This document shows, in pieces, positions 21,492-30,550 of a stretch of 33,459 bases of DNA (position 1 is the stretch's first letter; each line of letters opens with the position of its first letter). The notes beneath the pieces are model-generated. The model saw only the letters and a list, made by a program, of their open reading frames with translations. It was not told the origin of the DNA and made no database searches. A program made the translations under genes and the position numbers. The stretch comes from an uncultured Saprospiraceae bacterium (GTDB lineage Bacteria; Bacteroidota; Bacteroidia; Chitinophagales; Saprospiraceae), in NCBI GenBank assembly GCA_937950315.1, contig CALFDU010000160.1, positions 1 through 33,459 on the forward strand, read 5' to 3'.

Positions 21492-24485
21492 TTATCTTAC
21501 TTCCACACCGAATTTTTTGCAAAACGATGCATATTGATCCTGTAATTGCTTTAATCTGTTCATTACATCATTGCCAGGAAGTTGATCTGCTTTGTTCACA
21601 ATACCATATAGATAATTGATTTGAGAAATCATCATTGGTTTTGTATAGTTTCCATCTTGCTGTACCAGCATATTGTAAGCCTCCGTTAATGATTCCTTTT
21701 CTTGGCCTTCTTTCGTTTTTCTTTCTTCATCAAGCTGATGGGCTGTTTTCTTTACTTTAGACAATAGCTCGATAATTTCAGCGCAGACTTCTTGTTGAAT
21801 CATCATGTCTTTTATAGAAACATCTTTCACTCGAGGGTCATTCATAAGACTCAAAGACTCACTATAATCTTTTCCATCAATCCTCAATGTTACTTTGTAT
21901 TCTCCTGCTGCAGCAAGATAGCCTCTTGAATAACTTTTACTTGCACTTTTATCCCATGCGCCTTTCTGTTTCATGTCCCACTTAATTCTGTGCATTCCAG
22001 GATTAAGGGACAACGATTTATTTAAGGTGGATTCAAAATAATTGGTGGACATATCTCTTTCCGTAGAATCCTGCTCCACAGTGAAGTTGTTATAACTTCT
22101 GATGACTTCTCCATCATTATTGATGATTTCTAAAATGATCTCTTTTACTGTATCTTGAAGATAATAATCAATGATAACTCCTGGTTGAGGATAGCTGTGT
22201 GTCGGTACGATGGATCCTGCCCCAGATGTACGTCCATTTCGATATCTTACACCTGTTGATGGCTTGAAAAGTTTATGGCCATTGGTTGATTCGTAGTTTT
22301 GAGCCAAGACAGCAACATTGTCTAAAATCCAAAAGCCTCTTCCCATCGTTGAAAGTACCAAGTCACCTCTATGCAATTTCACATCTGTAATAGGAGTTAC
22401 CGGTAAGTTTTGTTGAAACGATTCCCAACTATCTCCATCGTTAAAAGAAACAAACATTCCATATTCGGTTCCTGCATACAACAAGCCTTGTTTGTTCTCA
22501 TCTTCACGTACCACTCTTACGGGATAATCACTAGGAATTCCTTTTGTGATTAATTCCCAATCTTTTCCATAATTACTCGTTTTATAAATGTATGGCTTTT
22601 CATCTCCAAGCATATATCTCATAACCGTAACATACGCTGTTCCTTTTTCATGCCTAGATGGTTCGACAGAATCAACCCTTCCTCCTTTTGGCATATCAGG
22701 AGTAACATCGGTCCAGTTCTTGGCTCCATCCACGGAGACATGTATCGGTCCATCATTCGCTCCTACATAGATAACTCCCTTTTCCAATTTTGATTCCTGA
22801 ATAGAATAGATTGTGCTATAAAATTCTTCCCCAGTGATATCGTTGGTAATTGGCCCTCCTGATCTTACCTGCTTGTCTGCTTCAAAGGCTGTCAGGTCTG
22901 GCGATATTTTGGTCCAGTTTTTTCCTTCATCGGTTGACATGTTGACGTACTGCGAGCAATGATAAATGACCGTTGGGTCATGAGGCGAAACATGAATCGG
23001 AGATACTCTTTGAAATCGGTGTGGCAACTCCTCGGGGCTATGGCCATACATGAAGTAAGCTTCAACATCATATTTTTTCTCTTGTCCTGATAGCTTGTTA
23101 AACACACTGAATTTTCCTTTACAATTGGAGTACACAATGTTTGGGTCGATAGGATTGGGCACAGCGGGTCCTGTTTCGCAACCTCCTGTATTCATGACAT
23201 ATCCTGCTGAACCCAATTGATGAGAATAGGGTGCCATGCTTGGAACAGATACTGTGGTGTAATTATCTTGCTGACCTGCATAAAGCCAATATGGATATTG
23301 ATTGTCAACTTCTACTTGATACAATTCTGAAGTATTCTGATTGTACTGAGTACTCCAAGTCTTTCCTCCATTAAAACTAACATTGGCTCCGCCATCATTT
23401 CCTTGAATCATTAGATTTGAGTCATTGGGATTAATCCATATATCGTGGTTGTCTCCATGAGGAACAGAGATTCTGCTCCAGGTTTTTCCTCCATTTATGG
23501 AGTTATGAAACCTTGTGCTCATCACATAGATTTTACTTGCGTCATTGGGGTCAACTTCTACGTTGCAATAATAAAAAGGTCGATCTGTCAAGGCATCTTC
23601 GTCAGAAAGTTGAACGAATGTCTTCCCATAATCACCAGATACATAAAGCCCTGCAAGTGTATCTCTTGCCTCTACCAATGCCCAAAGGCTATCTGGGCTT
23701 GCCTCAGAAACAGCCAAATCTATTTTCCCCATTAATGTAGGAAGCCCTTCACCTTTTCTGTCCCAACTGTCTCCTCCGTCTGTGGATACATAAACACCAT
23801 TTTGCTCACCACCGCTAATGATAGTCCATGGCTTTCTTTCTGCTCTCCATGCAGTAGCGTAAATAATATCTGGATTTTTAGGATGAAACTCCAAATCAAC
23901 AAAACCAGTGGTGTCTGAAATATTAAAGACTTTTATCCATCGCTCTCCTCCATCTTCTGTTTTGTATATCCCACGCTCCTTGCTCGCATTGAATGCCTGT
24001 CCAATGACCGCAGCAAAAACAACATCATTGTTCTCAGGGTGAATTTCCACAGCTCCGATTTGTCCTGCTTTCTTCAATCCAGAAAAAGACCAAGTGGCAC
24101 CCGCATCCTCAGATTTGTAAATTCCTTTTCCTTGAATTATGTTTGATCTCAGACCATCGGTTCCAGTTCCCACATAAAGAATATTCGAATCACTTTTTGA
24201 TACAGCAATGGCTCCTATCGATGGTGTCTCAAAGTAGCCATCAGAAATGTTTTTCCAGGATGTACCATAGTCTTCTGTTTTCCACAATCCACCTCCAGTA
24301 GCACCCATGTAAAAAACATTTGCGGAAGCGGCATCACCATGAACGGCCGTAACACGACCTCCCCTGAATGGACCAACATTGCGATATTTCAATGCATCAA
24401 ACTGGGCAATGGAATCAGCTATCACACCGAAAAATAAAATGATCGTTACAAACGAGATCTGAAAACGTAGGCATGGATTCTTCAT
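21492..24485 (-). CDS. Exported sortilin/VPS10-like beta-propeller protein (BNR/Asp-box repeats)
   Basis: 997 aa. A signal peptide of about 28 residues is followed by two seven-bladed-propeller-sized regions carrying many Asp-box (S/T-x-D-x-G-x-T/S-W) motifs: TEDYGTSWK, SEDAGATWS, TEDGGERWI, STDGGDSWD, SGDYGKTF, NGGKTWS (twice), STDEGKNWT, VDGAKNWT, NYGKDWE, NDGDSWES. A beta domain (about 735-860) and a helical C-terminus (about 890-997) complete it. This architecture is common in Bacteroidota and is often mislabelled glycosyl hydrolase; no glycosidase catalytic residues are apparent. No T9SS domain or lipobox is seen, so its final place after Sec export is uncertain. The role is unknown, possibly protein or peptide binding as in the sortilin VPS10 domain. 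It converges with the response regulator gene (28-base gap). Confidence 0.9.
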   Translation of the reverse strand: MKNPCLRFQISFVTIILFFGVIADSIAQFDALKYRNVGPFRGGRVTAVHGDAASANVFYMGATGGGLWKTEDYGTSWKNISDGYFETPSIGAIAVSKSDSNILYVGTGTDGLRSNIIQGKGIYKSEDAGATWSFSGLKKAGQIGAVEIHPENNDVVFAAVIGQAFNASKERGIYKTEDGGERWIKVFNISDTTGFVDLEFHPKNPDIIYATAWRAERKPWTIISGGEQNGVYVSTDGGDSWDRKGEGLPTLMGKIDLAVSEASPDSLWALVEARDTLAGLYVSGDYGKTFVQLSDEDALTDRPFYYCNVEVDPNDASKIYVMSTRFHNSINGGKTWSRISVPHGDNHDIWINPNDSNLMIQGNDGGANVSFNGGKTWSTQYNQNTSELYQVEVDNQYPYWLYAGQQDNYTTVSVPSMAPYSHQLGSAGYVMNTGGCETGPAVPNPIDPNIVYSNCKGKFSVFNKLSGQEKKYDVEAYFMYGHSPEELPHRFQRVSPIHVSPHDPTVIYHCSQYVNMSTDEGKNWTKISPDLTAFEADKQVRSGGPITNDITGEEFYSTIYSIQESKLEKGVIYVGANDGPIHVSVDGAKNWTDVTPDMPKGGRVDSVEPSRHEKGTAYVTVMRYMLGDEKPYIYKTSNYGKDWELITKGIPSDYPVRVVREDENKQGLLYAGTEYGMFVSFNDGDSWESFQQNLPVTPITDVKLHRGDLVLSTMGRGFWILDNVAVLAQNYESTNGHKLFKPSTGVRYRNGRTSGAGSIVPTHSYPQPGVIIDYYLQDTVKEIILEIINNDGEVIRSYNNFTVEQDSTERDMSTNYFESTLNKSLSLNPGMHRIKWDMKQKGAWDKSASKSYSRGYLAAAGEYKVTLRIDGKDYSESLSLMNDPRVKDVSIKDMMIQQEVCAEIIELLSKVKKTAHQLDEERKTKEGQEKESLTEAYNMLVQQDGNYTKPMMISQINYLYGIVNKADQLPGNDVMNRLKQLQDQYASFCKKFGVEVR

Positions 24486-24542
24486 ACCTAAATATACATT
24501 GATTTTTAAATTGCCTAAGCCAGAAATAAAAAGAAAAGTGGA

Positions 24543-24944
24543 TCAGACAGTTTTCCCACTGAATAATTGCTTGATCTCTACTTTTTGTATTTCAATGATG
24601 GTGAAAATCCCAAGTGCAATTCCCAATATTCCCGATAAACAATTTACAATGGCCATCACAAAAATGAAAGTGTGGTTTTTCCTTTCATTGATAAACTTGG
24701 CAGCAAAGAAATTCAAGATTCCAACAGCTACCATCAAAAGTACTATGAACCCAAATATTCCTGTAATTAAAATAAAAGGTACTTCTGGTGAAGAAAAGTC
24801 TCCATTCGAACTTTGCTGTTCTATTTCTTTAAAAGCTGAAGCACCTACCCCAAAAAACAAGAAGAACGCAAGTCCTCCGAGAACAGATAGTATGCCTTTG
24901 ATGATGTAAAGAATTCGTAAGGCATTTAGATTGTTGTTTTCCAT
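24543..24944 (-). CDS. Small integral membrane protein
   Basis: 133 aa with three hydrophobic segments: about 10-36 (ILYIIKGILSVLGGLAFFLF), 57-85 (FILITGIFGFIVLLMVAVGI) and 94-118 (FIFVMAIVNCLSGILGIALG). A polar loop (EIEQQSSNGDFSSPEV) lies between the first two. It resembles small DUF4064-type membrane proteins only in general layout, and no family is claimed. It lies 57 bases upstream of the beta-propeller gene and beyond the SulP terminator, so it probably starts a separate transcript. A perfect 12-bp palindrome TTAAGTACTTAA (24979-24990) sits 35 bases before its start. Confidence 0.75.
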   Translation of the reverse strand: MENNNLNALRILYIIKGILSVLGGLAFFLFFGVGASAFKEIEQQSSNGDFSSPEVPFILITGIFGFIVLLMVAVGILNFFAAKFINERKNHTFIFVMAIVNCLSGILGIALGIFTIIEIQKVEIKQLFSGKTV

Positions 24945-24978
24945 GGTAAAAGTTGTTTGATGAAAGATAAGGCAATTC

Positions 24979-24990
24979 TTAAGTACTTAA
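24979..24990. promoter_or_regulatory. 12-bp palindrome upstream of the small membrane protein gene
   Basis: TTAAGTACTTAA is an exact palindrome in the 102-base gap between the SulP terminator and the start of the membrane protein gene at 24944. Its position fits a promoter-proximal operator, but the AT content makes a chance occurrence fairly likely. Confidence 0.25.
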
Positions 24991-24993
24991 AAT

Positions 24994-25025
24994 AAAAAAA
25001 GGGTAAGAAATTAATCCCACCCTTT
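24994..25025 (-). terminator. Rho-independent terminator of the SulP gene
   Basis: On the minus strand AAAGGGT (25025-25019) pairs with ACCCTTT (25004-24998), with a 14-base loop, and runs into a T-rich tail (T7 then ATTTT). It lies 22 bases after the SulP stop codon. Confidence 0.7.
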
Positions 25026-25046
25026 CAATATGTATGTTTTATTGAA

Positions 25047-26903
25047 TTATGTTTTTTCTGGATACTTATCCTCAACATTTTCTTTCAGCCAAGCCAAACA
25101 TGATTCAAAATCATCAAAGACCATATCCCTAGAAATCAAATTAGGAACAATGTCAATTCTTTCCATCATGTACAGTGGTTGCTCAGGTGGATTTACCAAC
25201 AGAACATCCATGCCTTTTTTGATCAGATCTTGGAGAACATCTTCCATGGCGTAAAGCCCGGATTGATCCATGTAAGGAACCTGTCCCATTCTAATGACAA
25301 CCGCTGAGGCAGTATTAGGAATTTGTAAAGCCAAGTTTTGGAAATCACTGGTTGATCCAAAAAACAAAGGACCATTTATGTGCTTGATAAATACTTCTTC
25401 TTGAAGTTCAATTGGGAAACCTCCTTCATCGTCCCATGCTTCTTCATCCAAAGGTTTTACATCTGATTGTGCTGCAGTCAAGTCTCCAATCTTTTTCATA
25501 AACATGATAGAGGCGATGATCAAACCTATTATTACTGCATAAATAAGATTCCATACAGAAGACAATACCAATACCACCAACATCACAAAGACTTCTTGTC
25601 TAGGCATGTGAGGAATTGCTTTTAATCCTTTGTAATCCATTACTCCTATACCAACCGTCACCAAAATACCAGCAAGAACCGCTGCAGGAATTTGTGATGC
25701 AATCGGCCCCAATGCCAACAATATAATAAGTAGTAAAACACCGGCAATCATACCAGATAATCTCGTTTTACCACCCGCATTGATATTTACTACCGTACGG
25801 ATTGTTGCACCTGCACCAGGAAGACCACCAAACAATGCCGCAATTGTATTACCAATTCCTTGTCCAACCAATTCTTTGTTTGGTTGGTGTTTGGTCTTGG
25901 TCATGTTGTCTGCAACGATCGAAGTCAACAATGAATCAATAGCTCCTAATAAGGCAAGTGTTACTGCGGAGAATATATACGGAGAGATTTTAGAAAAACT
26001 AAATTCCGTAAATATTCCTAGGTTAAGTACGGGGAATCCTGATGGAATTTCCTCAATCGGTCGATACGGTAATTTAAATAAAACCGCGACCAGCGAAACG
26101 ACAAAGAGGGCCACCAAGGTACTCGGTACTTTCGTGGTGATCCGTTTAAAGCCATAGATGATAAATATGGTGGCGAGTGCAAGCATGAGCTCAAGCCAAT
26201 TGATATTCCTCAGTGCTCGTGGCATAATTTTCAATGCACCCAATACACCTGAAGCGTCACTTCCTGCAAGAACCTTCGCTTCCTTCATGATCTTATCATC
26301 CGTAATATCACCCGCTCTCTTGATGGTTTCTTTAAAATCTTCTAGCACAAGAATTCCTTCTCCAGCCTCATCTTTTAAAATATCATCCAATATCACTTCC
26401 TCAGCCTGAGGTTTGTAATCATTTACATAGGTCAAATCTTCTTTTGGATAATATCCAATGGCTGGAAGAACCTGTGTGACCAATATGATGACACCTATGG
26501 CGGTCATGAATCCCGATACCACCGGATAGGGGATATATCGTATATATTTGCCTATTCCGAGAACACCCAAAACAATTTGTAAAAGACCCGCCAAGACAAA
26601 TACAATGATGATGGCTGGTAATGCCTGAGATACATCTCCTTCAAAACTCGCAACAATCCCGGCAATAATCACCATACTTACTGCAGTCATCGGAGCAGTA
26701 GGTCCAGAAATCTGCGTATTGGTACCTCCAAAAAGGGCTGCAAAAAAACTGATAAATATGGCACCATAAAGTCCAGCACTTGGTCCCAGTTCGGTACTCG
26801 CACCAAATGCCAACGCTAGTGGCAAAGCAACAATACCTGCTGTCAATCCACCGAAAAAATCTCCTCTTAAATGCTTAAAATTAAAGCCGTTATTATTTTC
26901 CAT
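25047..26903 (-). CDS. SulP-family anion transporter with STAS domain
   Basis: 618 aa. The N-terminus has the SulP signature (GDFFGGLTAGIVALPLALAF, then NTQISGPTAPMTAVSM). About 12-14 membrane segments follow, including the conserved LLGAIDSLLTSIVADNMT and GLPGAGATIRTVVNINAGGK motifs. The C-terminal STAS domain spans about 500-610 (GPLFFGSTSDFQNL ... VVIRMGQVPYMDQSGLYAMED). A polar insert of roughly 65 residues (about 150-215) sits between early membrane segments and is rich in Asp/Glu/Lys. SulP proteins carry sulfate, bicarbonate or other small anions, often with Na+ or H+. The substrate cannot be read here and no carbonic anhydrase is adjacent. A small exported protein is encoded 79 bases upstream on the same strand; the gene ends at its own terminator. 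Confidence 0.94.
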   Translation of the reverse strand: MENNNGFNFKHLRGDFFGGLTAGIVALPLALAFGASTELGPSAGLYGAIFISFFAALFGGTNTQISGPTAPMTAVSMVIIAGIVASFEGDVSQALPAIIIVFVLAGLLQIVLGVLGIGKYIRYIPYPVVSGFMTAIGVIILVTQVLPAIGYYPKEDLTYVNDYKPQAEEVILDDILKDEAGEGILVLEDFKETIKRAGDITDDKIMKEAKVLAGSDASGVLGALKIMPRALRNINWLELMLALATIFIIYGFKRITTKVPSTLVALFVVSLVAVLFKLPYRPIEEIPSGFPVLNLGIFTEFSFSKISPYIFSAVTLALLGAIDSLLTSIVADNMTKTKHQPNKELVGQGIGNTIAALFGGLPGAGATIRTVVNINAGGKTRLSGMIAGVLLLIILLALGPIASQIPAAVLAGILVTVGIGVMDYKGLKAIPHMPRQEVFVMLVVLVLSSVWNLIYAVIIGLIIASIMFMKKIGDLTAAQSDVKPLDEEAWDDEGGFPIELQEEVFIKHINGPLFFGSTSDFQNLALQIPNTASAVVIRMGQVPYMDQSGLYAMEDVLQDLIKKGMDVLLVNPPEQPLYMMERIDIVPNLISRDMVFDDFESCLAWLKENVEDKYPEKT

Positions 26904-26982
26904 TTTTTGTTATTAATAAGAATCAATCCTGCTCGCTAAAAGCAGATTACATAAACCATAAAACCTAAACTTACGAAGGTTT

Positions 26983-27273
26983 CTAACTAAAAAATAGAAT
27001 GTCTTCGGGTGGAGGGGTGTTATTTTGAAGATGAACCCGACCTTGGGTGTCTAAATTGGATAAAAGAGCGCCCAATTCATTAATCGCTGAATCATTGAAT
27101 ACTGAATAGTAAGTGGTTTGTTGAATTTTTTCAATCTCTTTCTCTAGTTCTTTTTCCTCATCTCCGATCATTTCAACATATTCGATGTCTTGCGAGACCA
27201 AATGTGCAAAAGTGGATCCGATACTGAGCCATATTTGACTGAAAACGATGATATAAAAGAGGGTCTTTGTCAT
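26983..27273 (-). CDS. Small exported acidic protein of unknown function
   Basis: 96 aa. Residues 1-24 form a signal peptide or anchor (LFYIIVFSQIWLSIGSTFAH). It is followed by a strongly acidic, coiled-coil-prone stretch (about 30-50, MIGDEEKELEKEIEKIQQ) and a tail with PPPEDILFF. No family is recognised. It lies 79 bases upstream of the SulP gene on the same strand and may be co-transcribed with it; whether it is functionally linked is unknown. Normal signal-peptide composition and clean gene spacing support it as real. Confidence 0.6.
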   Translation of the reverse strand: MTKTLFYIIVFSQIWLSIGSTFAHLVSQDIEYVEMIGDEEKELEKEIEKIQQTTYYSVFNDSAINELGALLSNLDTQGRVHLQNNTPPPEDILFFS

Positions 27274-27377
27274 ACTCCGATGAATATAACAAAAAAAGAT
27301 ATTATAAGTTATGGTCTTCCTCTTTTAAAAAAAAGACGACCACTGAATCTCAAGACTTTAAACATAAGATCTATTTG

Positions 27378-28070
27378 CTATTTGATAGCAGAATATCCAC
27401 CATCTACATGCATGATTTGTCCTGTCACCCAACTAGATTGGTCTGTCATCAAATAGGCGGCAGCTTTGGCAACTTCAGGCGCCGAACCTACTCGTTTTAA
27501 TGGATTGTTCGCAGATTGTGCTGCTACTTTTTCTGGGGTATTGAGCAACCTGGTTGCAAGAGGTGTATCGGTAAGTGAAGGTGCAATCGCATTTACACGT
27601 ATGGTTGGTGCAAGTTCCGCAGCTAGTGCTCTTGTCAAACCTTCAATTGCTCCTTTGGACATCGCCACCTGTGAGTGAAAATTAAATCCTTGTTGTACTG
27701 CAACTGTTGAAAACAACACGATGGACCCAGCTCCAGAATTTTTTAATCTCGGCAATAACTGCTTTATGATTTTTGTTGCACCCGTAACTTGGAGCCTAAA
27801 ATCTTGAATGAAATCTTCTTCCTTAAATCGATGAAATGGCTTTAAATTGATACTTCCCGGACAATATGCCAAACCGTGAATTTCTTCAGGGAAATGTTCG
27901 ATACTTAATTCTTCTGTCAGTACATCCAACTTCTGTGCATCAACATTCTGACTAATGTCAATCTCATTGCTGTTATAGCTTGTATACACCTTATGACCAA
28001 GTCCACTTAAGTTGTCAACCAAGGCTTTTCCGATTCCTGAGGAACCTCCGATTACCACATAATTTTTCAT
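27378..28070 (-). CDS. SDR-family protein lacking the catalytic Tyr
   Basis: 230 aa. It is a short-chain dehydrogenase/reductase fold with the nucleotide-binding motif GGSSGIG (8-14) at the very start, a catalytic-type Ser at 121 (LFSTVA), Lys139, and the C-terminal RVNAIAPSLTDTPLA and WVTGQIMHVDGGYS segments. At the Tyr position of YxxxK the sequence reads V-A-M-S-K, so residue 135 is Val. I vaguely recall SDR sequences with a similar VAxxKGAxEGLTR stretch, so this may be a subfamily trait rather than a mutation. The ATG at 28097 would add nine residues before the Rossmann strand; 28070 (MKNYVVIGG) fits better. The substrate is unknown. The pseudouridine synthase gene ends 65 bases upstream. 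Confidence 0.88.
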   Translation of the reverse strand: MKNYVVIGGSSGIGKALVDNLSGLGHKVYTSYNSNEIDISQNVDAQKLDVLTEELSIEHFPEEIHGLAYCPGSINLKPFHRFKEEDFIQDFRLQVTGATKIIKQLLPRLKNSGAGSIVLFSTVAVQQGFNFHSQVAMSKGAIEGLTRALAAELAPTIRVNAIAPSLTDTPLATRLLNTPEKVAAQSANNPLKRVGSAPEVAKAAAYLMTDQSSWVTGQIMHVDGGYSAIK

Positions 28071-28135
28071 ATATGGTCTTAACCGTAATTCAATCAATAA
28101 TGTTTAAAAGAAATAAAAATTTGTGCGAATTACAC

Positions 28136-28861
28136 TTATGAAAAATGCTTCAACATGATGATCTCCTTTTCTTCCAAGAAACGACTCCAACCACGTGGTA
28201 AATCCTTTTTGGTAAGCCCTGCATAATATACTCGATCCAATTTCATGATACTGTAATCAAGACTTTCAAAAATTCTTCTGATAATCCGATTCTTTCCGAT
28301 ATGAATTTCTATCCCAACCTGCGTTTTGTCTTCTCCCTTGACATAGGAGATCGCATCTACCAAAGCTACTCCATCTTCAAGTTCGATCCCTTTTTCAATT
28401 GCGAGTTTGTCCTCAGAAGTCAGTTCTCTATTTAGTCTGATGTGATATATTTTTTGTACTTGATGACTTGGATGTGAGAGTTTTTGGGCAAGGTCACCAT
28501 CATTGGTAAGCAACAACAATCCTGTTGTGTACATATCAAGTCTGCCCACAGGATAGATTCTGGTATTTACCTTTTCTTTGACCATATCCCAGATGGTTTT
28601 TCTTCCAGCTTCATCGTCCAATGTGGTGACTACTCCTTTTGGCTTGTTGACCAATAAGTAGACCATATCCTTGACGGCTTTTAATACTTTTCCATCGTAT
28701 TCGATCACATCGGCATCGGTCACTTCTATTGCAGGATTGATTTCAACTTCTCCATTGACTTTTATTTTTCCAGCCTTGACTAGATCACCTGCTTTCCTTC
28801 TCGAGCATACGCCGGCATGCGCGATGTATTTATTCAGTCTATATTTTTCCGCTTCTTCCAC
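28136..28861 (-). CDS. rRNA pseudouridine synthase, RsuA/RluB/E/F family
   Basis: 241 aa. The N-terminal S4 RNA-binding domain spans about 7-55 (RLNKYIAHAGVCSRRKAGDL, with IKVNGEV). The catalytic domain follows with YLLVNKPKGVVTT and the signature VGRLDMYTTGLLLLTNDGDL, where Asp109 is the catalytic Asp. It ends with the family segments HIGKNRIIRRIFESLDY and LDRVYYAGLTKKDLPRGWSRFL. It isomerises a uridine in rRNA; RluB-type (23S) is the usual assignment for Bacteroidota proteins of this shape, but the exact site cannot be told from sequence. It is complete, has a normal length, and lies between SDR and dnaB on the same strand. Confidence 0.92.
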   Translation of the reverse strand: MEEAEKYRLNKYIAHAGVCSRRKAGDLVKAGKIKVNGEVEINPAIEVTDADVIEYDGKVLKAVKDMVYLLVNKPKGVVTTLDDEAGRKTIWDMVKEKVNTRIYPVGRLDMYTTGLLLLTNDGDLAQKLSHPSHQVQKIYHIRLNRELTSEDKLAIEKGIELEDGVALVDAISYVKGEDKTQVGIEIHIGKNRIIRRIFESLDYSIMKLDRVYYAGLTKKDLPRGWSRFLEEKEIIMLKHFS

Positions 28862-28939
28862 AGTGTAAAATTAGTGTAATTATTTTTATATCGCTTCCGC
28901 AAATATTTATAATTCGATAAACGAACAAATATGTGCTTC

Positions 28940-28978
28940 ATTTTCTTTGAACGATGCAAATACCTGTTGAAAGAAAAT
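28940..28978. repeat. 9-bp inverted repeat between dnaB and the pseudouridine synthase gene
   Basis: ATTTTCTTT (28940-28948) and AAAGAAAAT (28970-28978) are exact reverse complements around 21 bases. It lies 64 bases after the dnaB stop, so a weak termination or processing site is possible, although no T-run follows on the minus strand. Confidence 0.3.
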
Positions 28979-29041
28979 CAAACGAAATGAAATATTTCCT
29001 TGTACAGAAATTATGTAAAGGGTAAACTGGTTGTGAAGATT

Positions 29042-30550
29042 TTAATCATCAAAAACTTCAAAGTCATCGGCATTCATTCTGGATGAAATGGTTACCGAGT
29101 CATCTATCTTGCCAAACGGATCATCGTTGCCTTGCTGACCCAATGGGCGCAATGTTGAAAATCCTGCCGAACCAAGTGGTGCAAATTTTACAAAGTCTGC
29201 AATGAAACGAAGGTTGACATCTTCTAGCGAACCGTTACGGTGCTTGGCTATGATAATCTGTGCGACATCATCAGGAAGATCACTTTCTTCTTCCATGTTA
29301 TAATAACCTGGACGATATACAAAAGTTACAATATCCGCATCCTGCTCGATCGCTCCTGATTCCCTAAGGTCAGAAAGCATTGGTCGTTTGTCTCCACCTC
29401 TGGTCTCCACAGCTCTTGATAACTGTGAAAGTGCAATCACCGGTACTTTCAATTCCTTCGCCAATCCTTTCAATGATCTAGAAATTGTTGAAATCTGTTG
29501 CTCCCTATTTTGTCCTTTGCCATTCCCTTTGTCAGCACTCATCAATTGCAAGTAATCAATGATAATCATCTGGATATCGTGATTCTGTTTCAATCGACGA
29601 CACTTGGCCCTCAATTCGAAAATATTAATACCTGGTGTATCATCGATATACAGAGGCATTTCTGAAAGTTTCTCTACCGATTGATTGACACGGTTCCATT
29701 CTGATTGATCGAGCTTGGCTGCACGTATTCTTGATGTACTGATTTCTGAATCCATAGAAATCAGACGCTGTACCAATTGCTTGTCTTCCATCTCCAGAGA
29801 GAATATGGCAATAGGGTAACCTCTTTCGGAAGCATTTTTTGCAAGCGATAATACAAATGCCGTTTTCCCCATTCCAGGACGTGCCGCAAGAATGATCAGA
29901 TCTGAAGACTGCCATCCATTGGTTACCTTATCAAGATCATCAAATCCCGAAGGCACCCCGACGATCGCATCACCTCTCTTGGATATTTCCTCAAGTTCTT
30001 TTCTCACCTCCGCAGCAATCGCACTTACCGGTTTGAAACCTGTATTCAAGTTTTGATCTGAAATTTCATAAAGACCTTGCTCTACCTCATCCAACAATGA
30101 AAGAACATCTTTTGAATCCTCAAATGCATCTTTGATTGTTTTATTAGAAATCGAAATCAGCGCACGTTGAATATGTTTCTGGAGGATGATCCTTCCATGG
30201 TATTCTATGTTTGCCGCCGAAGCAACTTTATTACTAAGATCCATCAAGTAAGGCAATCCACCCACCATATTCAGTTTGTTGGATTTCCTCAAGGCATCTT
30301 GAATTGTCAATAAGTCTATAGGAATCTGCTTGGAAAACAGTTCCTTCATGTGAGAATAAATCTCTTGGTGAGCTGGTAAATAAAAAGAAGTGTGATCCAA
30401 AAATTCAACAACAATTGGAAAAGCATCTTTGTCGAGCAATGCCGCTCCCAAAACCGCTTCTTCCAAGTCAACAGCTTGTGGCATAACTCTTCCCATAATT
30501 GCATCCATATTACTTTCTCCTGATGCTTTATTATTATATGGGTTGGCCAT
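29042..30550 (-). CDS. dnaB: Replicative DNA helicase DnaB
   Basis: 502 aa, typical for Bacteroidota DnaB. The N-terminal domain (about 24-125) begins MPQAVDLEEAVLGAALLD. After a linker comes the RecA-like C-terminal domain with Walker A RPGMGKTA (224-231), Walker B IIIDYLQLM (329-337) and the downstream signatures ALSQLSRAVE, LSDLRESGAIEQDADI and KHRNG. It is the hexameric helicase that unwinds DNA at the replication fork and interacts with primase. The acidic C-terminal tail (NADDFEVFDD) is normal for the group. There is no intein and no frameshift. The 451-base region upstream is non-coding and shared with the divergent exported coiled-coil gene. Confidence 0.97.
   Translation of the reverse strand: MANPYNNKASGESNMDAIMGRVMPQAVDLEEAVLGAALLDKDAFPIVVEFLDHTSFYLPAHQEIYSHMKELFSKQIPIDLLTIQDALRKSNKLNMVGGLPYLMDLSNKVASAANIEYHGRIILQKHIQRALISISNKTIKDAFEDSKDVLSLLDEVEQGLYEISDQNLNTGFKPVSAIAAEVRKELEEISKRGDAIVGVPSGFDDLDKVTNGWQSSDLIILAARPGMGKTAFVLSLAKNASERGYPIAIFSLEMEDKQLVQRLISMDSEISTSRIRAAKLDQSEWNRVNQSVEKLSEMPLYIDDTPGINIFELRAKCRRLKQNHDIQMIIIDYLQLMSADKGNGKGQNREQQISTISRSLKGLAKELKVPVIALSQLSRAVETRGGDKRPMLSDLRESGAIEQDADIVTFVYRPGYYNMEEESDLPDDVAQIIIAKHRNGSLEDVNLRFIADFVKFAPLGSAGFSTLRPLGQQGNDDPFGKIDDSVTISSRMNADDFEVFDD

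Noticed and set aside
21480-21499. 7-bp inverted repeat TAAGATA/TATCTTA between the response regulator and the beta-propeller gene, considered a bidirectional terminator
   Set aside because: No T-run on either side and one arm overlaps the stop codon; too weak to call.
24499-24909. Plus-strand open frame of 136 codons
   Set aside because: Lies antisense to the small membrane protein gene, whose hydrophobic segments and start context are far more convincing.
24543-26903. Shared MENNN start of the small membrane protein and the SulP transporter, considered as a common N-terminal signal
   Set aside because: Similarity ends after five residues and upstream sequences differ; most likely chance in an Asn-rich genome.
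27310-27345. Hairpin-like GGTCTTCCTC...GACGACC after the SDR gene, considered a terminator
   Set aside because: The stem is interrupted and the T-run lies inside rather than after the stem on the minus strand.
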